DNA of 64,000 nucleotides, taken from positions 1,364,001 through 1,428,000 of the forward strand of contig NZ_BMIB01000002.1 of the NCBI RefSeq assembly GCF_014641615.1, in the 5' to 3' direction. Each line of letters opens with the position of its first letter. Position 1 is the first letter of the stretch. The notes under the pieces are model-generated. The model did no database searches and was not told the DNA's origin. It worked only from the letters and a program-made list of their open reading frames with translations. The position numbers and the translations under genes are program-made. Positions 17,014 to 25,833 of the stretch are shown here, piece by piece. Source of the stretch: Filimonas zeae (GTDB taxonomy: Bacteria > Bacteroidota > Bacteroidia > Chitinophagales > Chitinophagaceae).

Positions 17014-18174
17014 TTATCGTGGTAACACGTAATTATTTACATCTTCCAGCTGAATGCTTTTACCAGATAAGATTACCAAACGCTCTACCACGTTACGCAG
17101 TTCACGTATGTTACCCGACCAGTTATGCCTTTGCAGGGCATCCATTGCCTTCTTATCTATTGTTTTTTTGGCCTGTCCGTATTCTACCCCTATATCCCCC
17201 AGAAACTTATCTACCAATAAAGGAATATCATCGCGGCGCTCGTTCAGCGAGGGTACGTGAATCAGTATTACCCCTAACCGGTGGTACAGGTCTAAGCGAA
17301 AGTTTTTATCCTCCACTTCCTTCAGCAGGTCTTTGTTGGTTGCCGCTACCACCCGCACATCTACAGAAATTTCTTTATCACCCCCTACGCGGGTAATTTT
17401 CCCTTCCTGCAAGGCGCGTAACACCTTGGCCTGGGCGCTCAGGCTCATATCGCCCACCTCATCCAGAAACAGGGTACCACCGCTGGCCTGTTCAAACTTA
17501 CCTATGCGTTGTTTAATAGCTGAGGTAAACGAACCTTTTTCGTGTCCGAATAACTCACTCTCAATCAGCTCGCCCGGTATAGCCGCACAGTTTACCTCAA
17601 TAATAGGCCCTGTGTTGCGGTTGCTTTTTTCATGTATCCAGCGGGCCACCATTTCTTTACCCACCCCGTTTTCGCCTGTTACCAATACACGGGCATCGGT
17701 AGGGGCCACTTTTTCAATGGTATCTTTAATGCGGGCAATGCCTTCGCTCTCTCCTATCATTTCCTGTACACGGCTCACCTTACGCTTAAGCGTACGCGTT
17801 TCCTTGCTCAGCGTGTTTTTGTCCATCGCATTACGCAGGGTAATCAGCATGCGGTTTAAATCCGGCGGCTTGGATATATAATCAAAAGCGCCCTTTTTAA
17901 CAGCATCTACTGCTGTTTCAATGGTACCGTGCCCGCTTATCATTACCACGGGTACATCCGGGTTGAGTTCTGTGGCTTTTACCAGAAACTCAATGCCATC
18001 CATCTTGGGCATTTTTATATCGCAAAGCACCACATCAAACGTAGTACTGCTGAATAGCTTTAAACCTTCTTCCCCGTCAGATGCCTCTGTTACCTTATAC
18101 CCCTCAAAAGTCAAGATCTCGTTCAGGGTTTTCCTGATTGCCTTTTCGTCATCTATAATCAGAATGGTAGACAT
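17014..18174 (-). CDS. Sigma-54-type response regulator without DNA-binding domain
   Basis: A 386-residue NtrC-family protein. Residues 1-120 are a receiver domain (acidic DDE at 8-10, phospho-acceptor Asp52, Lys102). Residues 140-370 are an AAA+ sigma-54 activation domain with Walker A GENGVGKE (167-174), a sigma-54 contact loop GSFTSA (214-219, where most members have GAFTGA) and Walker B GGTLFLDEVGD (232-242). The protein ends at YVLPR directly after the AAA+ lid, so the usual C-terminal Fis-type helix-turn-helix is absent. It probably remodels sigma-54 polymerase from solution or through a partner that binds DNA. No histidine kinase is next to it. miaA follows four bases downstream. Confidence 0.92.
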   Translation of the reverse strand: MSTILIIDDEKAIRKTLNEILTFEGYKVTEASDGEEGLKLFSSTTFDVVLCDIKMPKMDGIEFLVKATELNPDVPVVMISGHGTIETAVDAVKKGAFDYISKPPDLNRMLITLRNAMDKNTLSKETRTLKRKVSRVQEMIGESEGIARIKDTIEKVAPTDARVLVTGENGVGKEMVARWIHEKSNRNTGPIIEVNCAAIPGELIESELFGHEKGSFTSAIKQRIGKFEQASGGTLFLDEVGDMSLSAQAKVLRALQEGKITRVGGDKEISVDVRVVAATNKDLLKEVEDKNFRLDLYHRLGVILIHVPSLNERRDDIPLLVDKFLGDIGVEYGQAKKTIDKKAMDALQRHNWSGNIRELRNVVERLVILSGKSIQLEDVNNYVLPR

Positions 18175-18222
18175 AAGTTTTCACCGTTGTTTAAGCTGCT
18201 AATTTAGAAGAAAATAGGCTTG

Positions 18223-20277
18223 TTAGTGCCAACGAACTGCTAAACCGGCAGAGAAATTGCGGGACGGTGCAGGATTGTAGTACCTGCCACCCAGTGCATT
18301 AATGTCATTTCCCAGGCTATACAGCTGATTCAGCAGGTTATCGCCCGCCGCAAACAGCGTCCACTGCACACTTTTCATACGGTGTGTATAGCCCAGTTTC
18401 GCCTGTAACAATTGATAACCAGCCGCATATACACTATTATCATCAGCCAGGGGCAAACGGGAGGTAGCATTAAGTGTAATATTGGCAAACCAGCCCTGCG
18501 GTAGCGTAATATCCAAACCACTCACATTTACCGTACGCGGCACGCCCGTTAAATGGTTGCCGGAATAGTTGGCTGTGCCTGCTATATAACCAGTAAACGT
18601 GTAAGGCTGGTAACTGAAGCTGTTAAACAGCGTAAGTACCGGCAACACCCGCACGCTTACAAAAGCTTCTGCACCGGTTTGCTTAGTACCGCCGGCATTT
18701 ACAAAATATTCAGCCCCCGCAGCATTGGAACGGCGTACAATAGCGTCCCGTAACCGGAAATCGTACCCGCTTACGTCAAACTGAATCCGGTTGCGCCAGG
18801 CACTGCCTTTTACCCCCAGTTCAAAATTCCAGCCATGCTCCGGTTGCAGATTGCCATAGTAATTACCATCAGAGGGCCGCACTTCTGCCAGAGAAGGCGA
18901 TGAAAATCCACGGCTGGCAATACCGTACACCGCTACAGTGGGCATAATTTTATAGAGTATGCTCACGCGTGGCGCCCATAAAGCGCCCAGCTCTTTTTCC
19001 TCTTCCGGGGTGACATCTGTCAGCCGCTGGTAATGATAGGTTAGCATGTTACGGCTTACGCCTGCCTGAAATACCCAGCGATTACGCCATTGGGCATCTG
19101 CCTGTATAAACAAAAAGTGCTGGGTGGCTTTCAACTTATCTTTCGTTTGCACATCCCCTTTCACGCCTCCATTGTTATCGTAGTTGTCTACGTCCGATTG
19201 GTTTTGCAGCCACTCCGCACCGGCGCGGGCCTGCCACTGAAAACTGCCCTGCTCCTGATGGTAGCGGAAAGCAGTGCGTCCCCCATAATTCCATTCGTTC
19301 CGCACTTCGTAGTTGGTAATAAAAGGGTTGCGAAAGCCGGTATGGTTTACCATCAGTACCGTAGTATTATCCCACCGGCTACCCATTGCCGTTTTCAGCG
19401 CTATGCCACCGAAGGCCGTTTTGTTGTATATAGCCGCCTGCTGATCCGCAGAACCAGGCAGCGTGGCTGTTTTTTGCCGGGCCTGGCGTGGGTTGGCTTC
19501 CATTTGTTGCAGGGTAATGCCACCGGGTGTTTTATACATCAGATCGGTATAAAACAGTAAGGCAGATAATTCCTGCACGCGATTTAAACGTACGGTACCT
19601 GCCACCTGCCCGCCATCTTTCCGGTAACGGCTCTGCTGGCGGTATCCATCGCTTTGGTAATGCACCTGACCTACCTGTATATGTACGCCGGTATCTGCGT
19701 AGCTGTATCCGGCATTCTGCGCAAATAATCCGTAAGCGCCACCGGTTACGCCCACCTGCCCGCTGCTGCCGGCAGGCTGGCGGTTTACATCGCCACTATG
19801 CAGCAGTACCACGCCGCCGGTGTTGGCGCCATATAAGCTGGCGGCAGGGCCTTTAATTATCTCCAGTGATTGCAGCTGACTCAGATCGGGCAAGTTAAAA
19901 TAGGTATTGCCACCCGCATCAGTAAGCGGTATATCGTTCCAGTAAACTTTCAGGTTGCGTACCCCAAACGGAGCGCGCAACAAACTGCCCCGCAGCGACA
20001 GGCGGTAGCTACCTGGCGAGCGTTCTTCCATCCGCACACCGGTAACTGCATTCAGCGCCGGCACCAGCGTGGGCTGGCCGCTGCGCAGCAGCGCCTGTTC
20101 GTTTACCACTGCCACGGCTGCAGGGGCTTCGCGCCAGCGGCTATGCAGGTCAAACGCAGTAACCACCACCGTATCGGGATATTGTTGGGCAGCAAGGGTA
20201 TCCACAGCGTTACGCTGGGCAAAGACGGGCAGCGTGGCTGCACACCCTATTAAAACGGGTACAAAGCGCATTATCAT
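18223..20277 (-). CDS. TonB-dependent outer-membrane receptor
   Basis: A 684-residue TonB-dependent receptor with a signal peptide (cleavage near VFAQ). A plug domain covers about 35-165 (TVVVTAFDLHSRWREAPAAV, SGQPTLVPALNAVTGVRMEE, SLEIIKGPAASLYGANTGG), and a 22-strand barrel follows and ends in NFSAGLAVRWH. It has no N-terminal carboxypeptidase-like domain and no SusD partner, which places it with siderophore, heme or cofactor receptors and not with the SusC group. The ligand is unknown. It is followed on the same strand by the sigma-54-type regulator, 48 bases away. Confidence 0.9.
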   Translation of the reverse strand: MIMRFVPVLIGCAATLPVFAQRNAVDTLAAQQYPDTVVVTAFDLHSRWREAPAAVAVVNEQALLRSGQPTLVPALNAVTGVRMEERSPGSYRLSLRGSLLRAPFGVRNLKVYWNDIPLTDAGGNTYFNLPDLSQLQSLEIIKGPAASLYGANTGGVVLLHSGDVNRQPAGSSGQVGVTGGAYGLFAQNAGYSYADTGVHIQVGQVHYQSDGYRQQSRYRKDGGQVAGTVRLNRVQELSALLFYTDLMYKTPGGITLQQMEANPRQARQKTATLPGSADQQAAIYNKTAFGGIALKTAMGSRWDNTTVLMVNHTGFRNPFITNYEVRNEWNYGGRTAFRYHQEQGSFQWQARAGAEWLQNQSDVDNYDNNGGVKGDVQTKDKLKATQHFLFIQADAQWRNRWVFQAGVSRNMLTYHYQRLTDVTPEEEKELGALWAPRVSILYKIMPTVAVYGIASRGFSSPSLAEVRPSDGNYYGNLQPEHGWNFELGVKGSAWRNRIQFDVSGYDFRLRDAIVRRSNAAGAEYFVNAGGTKQTGAEAFVSVRVLPVLTLFNSFSYQPYTFTGYIAGTANYSGNHLTGVPRTVNVSGLDITLPQGWFANITLNATSRLPLADDNSVYAAGYQLLQAKLGYTHRMKSVQWTLFAAGDNLLNQLYSLGNDINALGGRYYNPAPSRNFSAGLAVRWH

Positions 20278-20307
20278 AAGTTATAAACGGTTAATCGGGT
20301 ACAAAAT

Positions 20308-20344
20308 AAAAGGGTTGACAGCTATTTCAGCCATCAACCCTTTT
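20308..20344 (-). terminator. Intrinsic terminator of pdhB
   Basis: AAAAGGGTTGA and TCAACCCTTTT form a perfect 11-bp stem with a 15-nt loop just after the pdhB stop (20364). Its flanks are A- and T-rich on both sides, so it could also limit read-through from the other strand. Confidence 0.75.
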
Positions 20345-20363
20345 AATATTTCGTGTAACAAAA

Positions 20364-21350
20364 CTACTTCTTCGTGTACATTACCTCTTTCACCAGTTTC
20401 ACCGTACGTGGAACGTCGGGCAGGTAAGCATTTACCAGGTTTGGCGCGTAGTGCATAGGAGCATCTGCGCAGGTGATACGACGGATAGGAGCATCCAGGT
20501 AATCAAAACCTTCTTTCTGAATACGGTAAGAAATTTCAGAGCTGATAGAAGCGAAAGGCCACTGCTCTTCCACAATTACCAGGCGGTTGGTTTTCTTAAC
20601 GCTTTCCAGAATGGTCATCCAATCCAGCGGACGGATAGTGCGCAGATCAATAACCTCAGCACTGATACCTTCTTTTGCCAGCTCGTCAGCGGCACCCAGT
20701 GCAACTTTCATCATTTTGTTGAAAGAAACGATGGTTACATCGGTACCAGCTCTTTTTACAGCCGCTTTACCTAATTCGATATAGTATTCTTCTTCAGGAA
20801 CTTCTGATTTATCACCATACATTACCTCGCTTTCCATGAACATTACGGGATCTTCCTCGTAACGGATAGCCTGCTTCAGTAAACCTTTGGCATCGTAACC
20901 GTTGGAAGGAGAAACCACTTTCAAACCGGGAATGTTAGCGTAATAGCTTTCGAAAGCAGTAGAGTGTTGCGCACCCAGCTGACCAGCGCTACCGTTTGGT
21001 CCGCGGAATACGATAGGACAGGTAATTTGTCCACCACTCATTGCCAGCATTTTTGAAGCAGTATTCAGAATCTGATCCAGCGCCAGTACAGCAAAGTTCC
21101 AGGTCATGAATTCTACCACAGGACGAAGGCCATTCTGTGCTGCTCCTACGCCTACGGCAGCAAAGCCCAGCTCAGCAATGGGAGTATCAATCACACGTTT
21201 TGCACCGAATTCAGCCAGCATACCCTGACTTACTTTATAGGCACCATTATATTCAGCCACTTCTTCACCCATAAGGAACACACGTTCATCCCTTCTCATC
21301 TCTTCACTCAGGGCTTCACGTAAAGCCTCACGAAAAGCAATTTGTCGCAT
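20364..21350 (-). CDS. pdhB: Pyruvate dehydrogenase E1 component, beta subunit
   Basis: A 328-residue beta subunit of the thiamine-diphosphate E1 enzyme of pyruvate dehydrogenase, linking glycolysis to acetyl-CoA. It shows MGEEVAEYNGAYKVSQGM (with the conserved Glu), RVIDTPIAELGFAAVGVGAA, and the barrel of the C-terminal transketolase domain (EVIDLRTIRPLDWMTILESV, VIVEEQWPFAS). The alpha-subunit, E2 and E3 genes are not adjacent, so the complex is encoded at scattered loci, as is common in Bacteroidota. A -7 box (21392-21399) gives a short leader, and a terminator follows the stop, so this is a single-gene transcript. Confidence 0.95.
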   Translation of the reverse strand: MRQIAFREALREALSEEMRRDERVFLMGEEVAEYNGAYKVSQGMLAEFGAKRVIDTPIAELGFAAVGVGAAQNGLRPVVEFMTWNFAVLALDQILNTASKMLAMSGGQITCPIVFRGPNGSAGQLGAQHSTAFESYYANIPGLKVVSPSNGYDAKGLLKQAIRYEEDPVMFMESEVMYGDKSEVPEEEYYIELGKAAVKRAGTDVTIVSFNKMMKVALGAADELAKEGISAEVIDLRTIRPLDWMTILESVKKTNRLVIVEEQWPFASISSEISYRIQKEGFDYLDAPIRRITCADAPMHYAPNLVNAYLPDVPRTVKLVKEVMYTKK

Positions 21351-21391
21351 AATAATTGATCGATTGTTTTAAGCGCTTCAAAAAAGCTGGG

Positions 21392-21399
21392 CAAAAATA
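21392..21399 (-). promoter_or_regulatory. -7 promoter box for pdhB
   Basis: TATTTTTG on the minus strand fits TAnnTTTG, 41 nt before the pdhB ATG at 21350. No clear -33 box is seen. Confidence 0.4.
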
Positions 21400-21444
21400 T
21401 AGGTTTATGCCATATAAAAGAAAAGTAAAACCCGAAACTTCTAC

Positions 21445-24384
21445 TTAAAACACATTATAACCAAAGCTTATGTAATACAAACCGCCCACCATCGGATTTC
21501 CGAAAGCACTCTGATAATACTTGTTAATCAGGTTGGTGGCGCCCAGCTTAATCAGCGACTTAATTTCGGGTAAACGGTAGCTGATCTGCGCGTCCAGCGT
21601 GCTATACGCCGGAATATCGCCTGTACCAAACGTACCTTCCCAGTTTACTTTATCCTGCCAGCGGAACACAGCATTGAAGCCTATGTTTTTATACAGGTTG
21701 TCGTTTCCTATGCCCAGGTTATACCTGATTTTAGGGGTATTGAAAAAAGTAACCACACCCGCAGGCACATCGGTAAGTTTGTCGCTATACACATTACCAC
21801 TGGCACTCCAGGTTTTGTAAATCTGGTACACCAGGCCCGCACCCCAGCCATAGGCTTTTACCGGCTGCGGTACATTGTATACAAATGAGTAGTTGGTGGA
21901 AGTAAACGGACTGGCCAGTTCCTGGTAGTTTACCGCTGCGTTAGTGCTTGCGCTCTGGCCACGCGCTACTGCTACACGGGCAATAAAGTTTTTGTACTGG
22001 CTGTAGTAACCATATACGTCAATCATCAGCTTTTTGGCAATTACCCCACGATAGCCTGCCTCAAACGATTGTACAGTTTCTGGCTTAATGGTATTAAACT
22101 CCCCTACTTTCAGCAATGCCGGGTTAGGCGCTCCCGCACCTACAGTAGCGCGGTAAGCGGCAACACTTTCTGCGGTATAAGCGGGGCTGGTGCCAAACTT
22201 GTAAAAGTCTTTAAAAGAAGGCAAACCACCAATCAGCACTGCTGCCGGTGTGCGCAGGTTAATCCACTGATCCTGCGTGGAAGGAAAACGGTAGGCCGTC
22301 TGGTAAGAAAAACGCAGGTTATTGTCTTCCGCCACTTTTACCAACGCGGTAAAACGTGGGGTAAAACGGCCTGCAAAGTTTTCGTTTTTATCGTAACGTA
22401 CCGAACCGGTCAGTTTAAGCACATTGGGCACTACCTGCTTCTGCACCTGTACGTACCCGCCATATTCGTTGATACCAATGGCACCGGTAGTATCGGCAAA
22501 AATGGTTCCCTGTGAGTTGAGTGAGTAGCGGCGGAAGCTGGCTCCAACCAGTACTTCTGCAACTTTTACTACATCACTGAAGTTGTACTGGCCTTCTGCC
22601 TGGTATAACGCTGATTTATCAGCAAACTTGGCACCGCCTTTACTAATTGAGATGCTGGTTACACTGTCAAACACCCGCTGAAAACCGGCGGTACCGGGCA
22701 GTAACCTTCCTGCATCAGCCGCATTTCTGGCAGCGGCATGTGATATTGCATCAGGTGCAGAAAGGCCGTTGGCCAGCCCTAAACGTGCAGCGCTGTAAGT
22801 ACCGGTATATTGCTGAAACCAGGTAGCATCTGGCTTCCAGGCTCTGTTAATTGCAATAGCCGCGGTGTTGGCTGTATAAGAATCACCGGAGTTTTCCTGA
22901 ATGGTATACAAGCGGGCAAACCAGTTAGGGTTTCTTATTTCCAGCTTGTACTGGCCCATCTGCAGGTTTTTCAGTGAATAACGGTCAGCACCTGTATACA
23001 CCGTAGTACCTGTACCCCAGTTGGCGGTTAAAGATGCTTCAGTTTTAGAAGTGATTTTATAATGCAGGGCAGCAGATAATTTCAGGTTGTAAGAGTTATA
23101 ATCTACCAGATCTTCCTCGTTATACCCGGTACGGCTTACCGACTGCGCACCAAAAGTACCTCTATAGGCATTATTGGGTGCAGCACTTAAAGGAATTAAG
23201 AAAGGCAAGGTAGAGGAATAAGGTGCCAGCGCGGGGTTCAGCGCAAACTGTTGCGCTATCTGGTTGGGCGTTAAACCTGCAGCCACATAGCCATCTACTG
23301 CAGTAGCAATAGCATTGCCCGGATTAGTAGGAGGGTTCACCAACTGCGCTTTCACCGCCTGTGCAAACGCCTGCATACTCGCGCTGGCCTCATCACCAAA
23401 CACATTCACCCCGTCATAGTTAGGGTCAGAAGTGCGGTCACCAGGCTTCAACTGGCTTAATACGTTATTCCTTTGCAGGTTGCGGGTATCTTTTGCACGC
23501 CAGTCATCTGCTTTAATATATTGTCCGCCTATTTTAAAGGCTACTTTATCACTTATTTTATGCGCCCAGCGTAAGCTGATGTCATAATACGGAGTAGGCT
23601 TCTGCTGCGGATCGCCCAGGTGCATAATGCCCTGTTTCACCTGCGCGCTGAAGCCCTGGTATTTGAAAGGATTTTTACTGCTGATGAGCAGTGTACCATT
23701 CATACCGCCTGAACCATACAGTGCAGAAGAAGCGCCGGGCAGCAACTCCATGTTATCTACATCCAGCTCGGTAAGGCCAATAATGTTACCCACAGTAAAG
23801 TTTAATCCGGGGGCCTGGTTATCCATACCATCCACCAATTGATTAAAACGCAGGTTACCACTACCGTTAAAACCACGGGTGCTGATGGTTTTGAAGGTAA
23901 GGCTGGAGGTGGTCATATCCACCCCTTTCAGATTACCAATAATGTCGTAATAGTTGGCAGCCGGTGCAGTGCGTATAGTGGCCGCGCTTACCCTTTCAAT
24001 AGAAACAGGCGTTTCCAGCAAACGCTCGCTGGTGCGCGATGCAGCTACTACCACTTCCTCACCCAGTACGTAACCAGGCGCCAGCGATACTTTCACCGCT
24101 TCACCAGCTGCGGCTACCTGTACCTCCTGCGAGGCGTAAGCAATAGAACCAAATACCAGTGTTGCCGGAAAGGTAATAACTCCATTTACTGTAAAGGCGC
24201 CCCTTTCGTCCGTAACAGCACCTAACAGGGTGCCTTTTACTGTTACAGACACACCCGACAATAGTTTACCGGTAGCTCCGTCGGTTACTACGCCCGACAG
24301 GCTGACTCTGGTTTGTGCTCCGGCAGATACAAAAGAAAAAATGGCAATCAAGGCCAGTGTAACAATCGAAAGTATTTTTCTCAT
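21445..24384 (-). CDS. TonB-dependent receptor with carboxypeptidase-like N-terminal domain
   Basis: A 979-residue outer-membrane receptor. A signal peptide (to about 24) precedes a CarboxypepD-regulatory-like beta-sandwich (about 28-105; LSGVVTDGATGKLLSGVSV, AVTDERGAFTV). The plug domain covers about 110-240 (EEVVVAASRTSERLLETPVS, MELLPGASSALYGSGGMNG), and the barrel ends at MVGGLYYISFGYNVF. The architecture resembles SusC, but no SusD follows and the linker lacks the usual SusC box, so it is more like a stand-alone Bacteroidota nutrient receptor. The substrate is unknown. It is divergent from purC. Confidence 0.9.
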   Translation of the reverse strand: MRKILSIVTLALIAIFSFVSAGAQTRVSLSGVVTDGATGKLLSGVSVTVKGTLLGAVTDERGAFTVNGVITFPATLVFGSIAYASQEVQVAAAGEAVKVSLAPGYVLGEEVVVAASRTSERLLETPVSIERVSAATIRTAPAANYYDIIGNLKGVDMTTSSLTFKTISTRGFNGSGNLRFNQLVDGMDNQAPGLNFTVGNIIGLTELDVDNMELLPGASSALYGSGGMNGTLLISSKNPFKYQGFSAQVKQGIMHLGDPQQKPTPYYDISLRWAHKISDKVAFKIGGQYIKADDWRAKDTRNLQRNNVLSQLKPGDRTSDPNYDGVNVFGDEASASMQAFAQAVKAQLVNPPTNPGNAIATAVDGYVAAGLTPNQIAQQFALNPALAPYSSTLPFLIPLSAAPNNAYRGTFGAQSVSRTGYNEEDLVDYNSYNLKLSAALHYKITSKTEASLTANWGTGTTVYTGADRYSLKNLQMGQYKLEIRNPNWFARLYTIQENSGDSYTANTAAIAINRAWKPDATWFQQYTGTYSAARLGLANGLSAPDAISHAAARNAADAGRLLPGTAGFQRVFDSVTSISISKGGAKFADKSALYQAEGQYNFSDVVKVAEVLVGASFRRYSLNSQGTIFADTTGAIGINEYGGYVQVQKQVVPNVLKLTGSVRYDKNENFAGRFTPRFTALVKVAEDNNLRFSYQTAYRFPSTQDQWINLRTPAAVLIGGLPSFKDFYKFGTSPAYTAESVAAYRATVGAGAPNPALLKVGEFNTIKPETVQSFEAGYRGVIAKKLMIDVYGYYSQYKNFIARVAVARGQSASTNAAVNYQELASPFTSTNYSFVYNVPQPVKAYGWGAGLVYQIYKTWSASGNVYSDKLTDVPAGVVTFFNTPKIRYNLGIGNDNLYKNIGFNAVFRWQDKVNWEGTFGTGDIPAYSTLDAQISYRLPEIKSLIKLGATNLINKYYQSAFGNPMVGGLYYISFGYNVF

Positions 24385-24511
24385 TCGGCAGGCTTTTAAG
24401 GGAAGTTACAATATTATTGATTGAAAACGCCGGGAGTACATGATTAAATTTGGGTATATATGTAAAGGAATCATCATTTAATTATCCAAAATCCAAAACC
24501 AATTCTTTGAT

Positions 24512-24519
24512 TACTTTTG
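24512..24519 (+). promoter_or_regulatory. -7 promoter box touching the purC start codon
   Basis: TACTTTTG fits TAnnTTTG and ends three bases before the purC ATG. With the spacing seen at the SRP RNA promoter, transcription would begin at or next to the A of ATG, which implies a leaderless mRNA. No -33 TTTG is found at the usual place. Confidence 0.45.
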
Positions 24520-24522
24520 CGC

Positions 24523-25452
24523 ATGGCAAATTTTGAGTTTCCTCAGCAAACTGCCTTTTACAAAGGCAAAGTAAGAGACGTATATACCATTAAAAACGAC
24601 TGGCTGGTAATGGTAGCCAGCAACCGTATTTCTGCTTTCGATGTAATATTACCCTGCCCTATCCCCTACAAAGGACAGGTGTTGAACCAGGTGGCCACTT
24701 ACATGCTTAACGCTACCAAAGATATTTGTCCCAACTGGCTGGTAGCCACTCCCGCCCCCGATGTGGCTGTAGGTAAAAGATGCGAGCCTTTTAAAATTGA
24801 AATGGTGGTACGCGGTAACCTTACCGGCCATGCATGGCGCACCTACAGCAGCGGCAAACGCATATTATGCGGCGTTACCTTACCTGAGGGACTGAAAGAA
24901 AACGACTTCTTCCCCACACCCATCATCACCCCTTCTACAAAAGCATCAGAAGGGCATGATGAAGACATATCTAAAGAAGAAATTATAGCACAGGGCCTGG
25001 CCACTGCAGAAGACTGGCAGATTCTGGAAAAATACGCCTTGGCACTGTTTGCCAGAGGCAAGGAAATAGCGGCTGAACGCGGATTGATACTGGTAGATAC
25101 CAAATACGAATTTGGCAAACTGAACGGTGAAATTTACCTGATGGATGAGGTACACACTCCAGACTCTTCCCGTTACTTTTACGCAGAAGGTTTTGAAGCC
25201 CGCCAAAGCACCGGCGAAAGACAAAAACAACTGAGCAAAGAGTTTGTAAGAGAGTGGCTGATCGCCAACAACTTTATGGGCAAAGAAGGACAAACTGTTC
25301 CTGAAATGACGCCTGAATGGATAGCCACCATCAGCCGCCGATATATTGAATTATACGAACAGATTATAGGCGAAAGCTTTGTTCCGCAGGACTGGACCGA
25401 TGAGCAGCGTTTTGAGGCTACGGTAGCGGAGCTGAATAAAGTGATTGGATAA
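24523..25452 (+). CDS. purC: SAICAR synthase PurC
   Basis: A 309-residue phosphoribosylaminoimidazole-succinocarboxamide synthase, the step of purine synthesis that joins aspartate to CAIR with ATP. It shows [12 protein letters not shown] (14-25) as ATP-binding glycine motif, [12 protein letters not shown], the [18 protein letters not shown] block, and the metal- and substrate-binding [12 protein letters not shown] and [14 protein letters not shown]. The length fits the longer (about 300-residue) yeast-like form common in Bacteroidota. I chose ATG at 24523; an in-frame TTG six bases upstream is inside the -7 box. It is divergent from the TonB-dependent receptor, with its own terminator. Confidence 0.95.
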   Translation: MANFEFPQQTAFYKGKVRDVYTIKNDWLVMVASNRISAFDVILPCPIPYKGQVLNQVATYMLNATKDICPNWLVATPAPDVAVGKRCEPFKIEMVVRGNLTGHAWRTYSSGKRILCGVTLPEGLKENDFFPTPIITPSTKASEGHDEDISKEEIIAQGLATAEDWQILEKYALALFARGKEIAAERGLILVDTKYEFGKLNGEIYLMDEVHTPDSSRYFYAEGFEARQSTGERQKQLSKEFVREWLIANNFMGKEGQTVPEMTPEWIATISRRYIELYEQIIGESFVPQDWTDEQRFEATVAELNKVIG

Positions 25453-25488
25453 ATAGCGTCTGCGATTATATCGCGTGAACGTTTACAT

Positions 25489-25521
25489 AAAAAGCCTTAG
25501 CAGAAACGCTGAGGCTTTTTT
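25489..25521 (+). terminator. Intrinsic terminator of purC
   Basis: AAAAAGCCTTAGC / AGAAAC / GCTGAGGCTTTTT makes a 13-bp stem with one T-G wobble, followed by T. It lies 37 bases after the purC stop. Confidence 0.85.
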
Positions 25522-25529
25522 AGTAGAAG

Positions 25530-25537
25530 TATATTTG
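25530..25537 (+). promoter_or_regulatory. -7 promoter box for the DUF4287 gene
   Basis: TATATTTG fits TAnnTTTG, 30 nt before the ATG at 25568 and just after the purC terminator. No -33 box is clear. Confidence 0.45.
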
Positions 25538-25567
25538 AATAACCAATCATTTAGAAACCTAATCACC

Positions 25568-25786
25568 ATGTCATTTCAGGCGTATCTCGACAATATCAAA
25601 ACCAAAACCGGCCTCTCCGCCGACCAATTTAAAAAACTGGCTGAAACCAAAGGGTTCGTAAAAAAAGATGCGTTAACAGAAGGAACAAAAGCAGGCGATA
25701 TTTTAGCCTGGCTGAAAGCAGATTATGATCTGGGCCATGGACATGCCATGTCTTTAGTAGCCTATTTTAAAGGAAAGCGTGATTAA
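25568..25786 (+). CDS. DUF4287 domain protein
   Basis: A 72-residue cytoplasmic protein that is almost entirely one DUF4287 domain: MSFQAYLDNIKTKTGLS, FKKLAETKGF, then GDILAWLKADYDLGHGHAMS. The family is widespread and predicted to be helical. It is often fused to or near DUF5655, and the function is unknown. ATG at 25568 gives the usual family start; reading frames that extend further upstream would run through the purC terminator. It has its own promoter and terminator, so it is an independent small gene. Confidence 0.88.
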   Translation: MSFQAYLDNIKTKTGLSADQFKKLAETKGFVKKDALTEGTKAGDILAWLKADYDLGHGHAMSLVAYFKGKRD

Positions 25787-25815
25787 AAAAGCCCGGCATA
25801 CCTGCCAGGCTTTTT
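25786..25815. terminator. Bidirectional terminator between DUF4287 and GH97 genes
   Basis: AAAAAGCC-C-GGCA / TACC / TGCC-A-GGCTTTTT is a long stem with one mismatch, A-rich on the left and T-rich on the right. It separates the convergent genes ending at 25786 and 25834. Confidence 0.8.
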
Positions 25816-25833
25816 ATGTATAAAGAATTTCTA

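Noticed and set aside
21445..24384. SusC of a polysaccharide locus
   Set aside because: It has the N-terminal domain and barrel, but no SusD follows and no glycoside hydrolase is near, so I call it only a TonB-dependent receptor.
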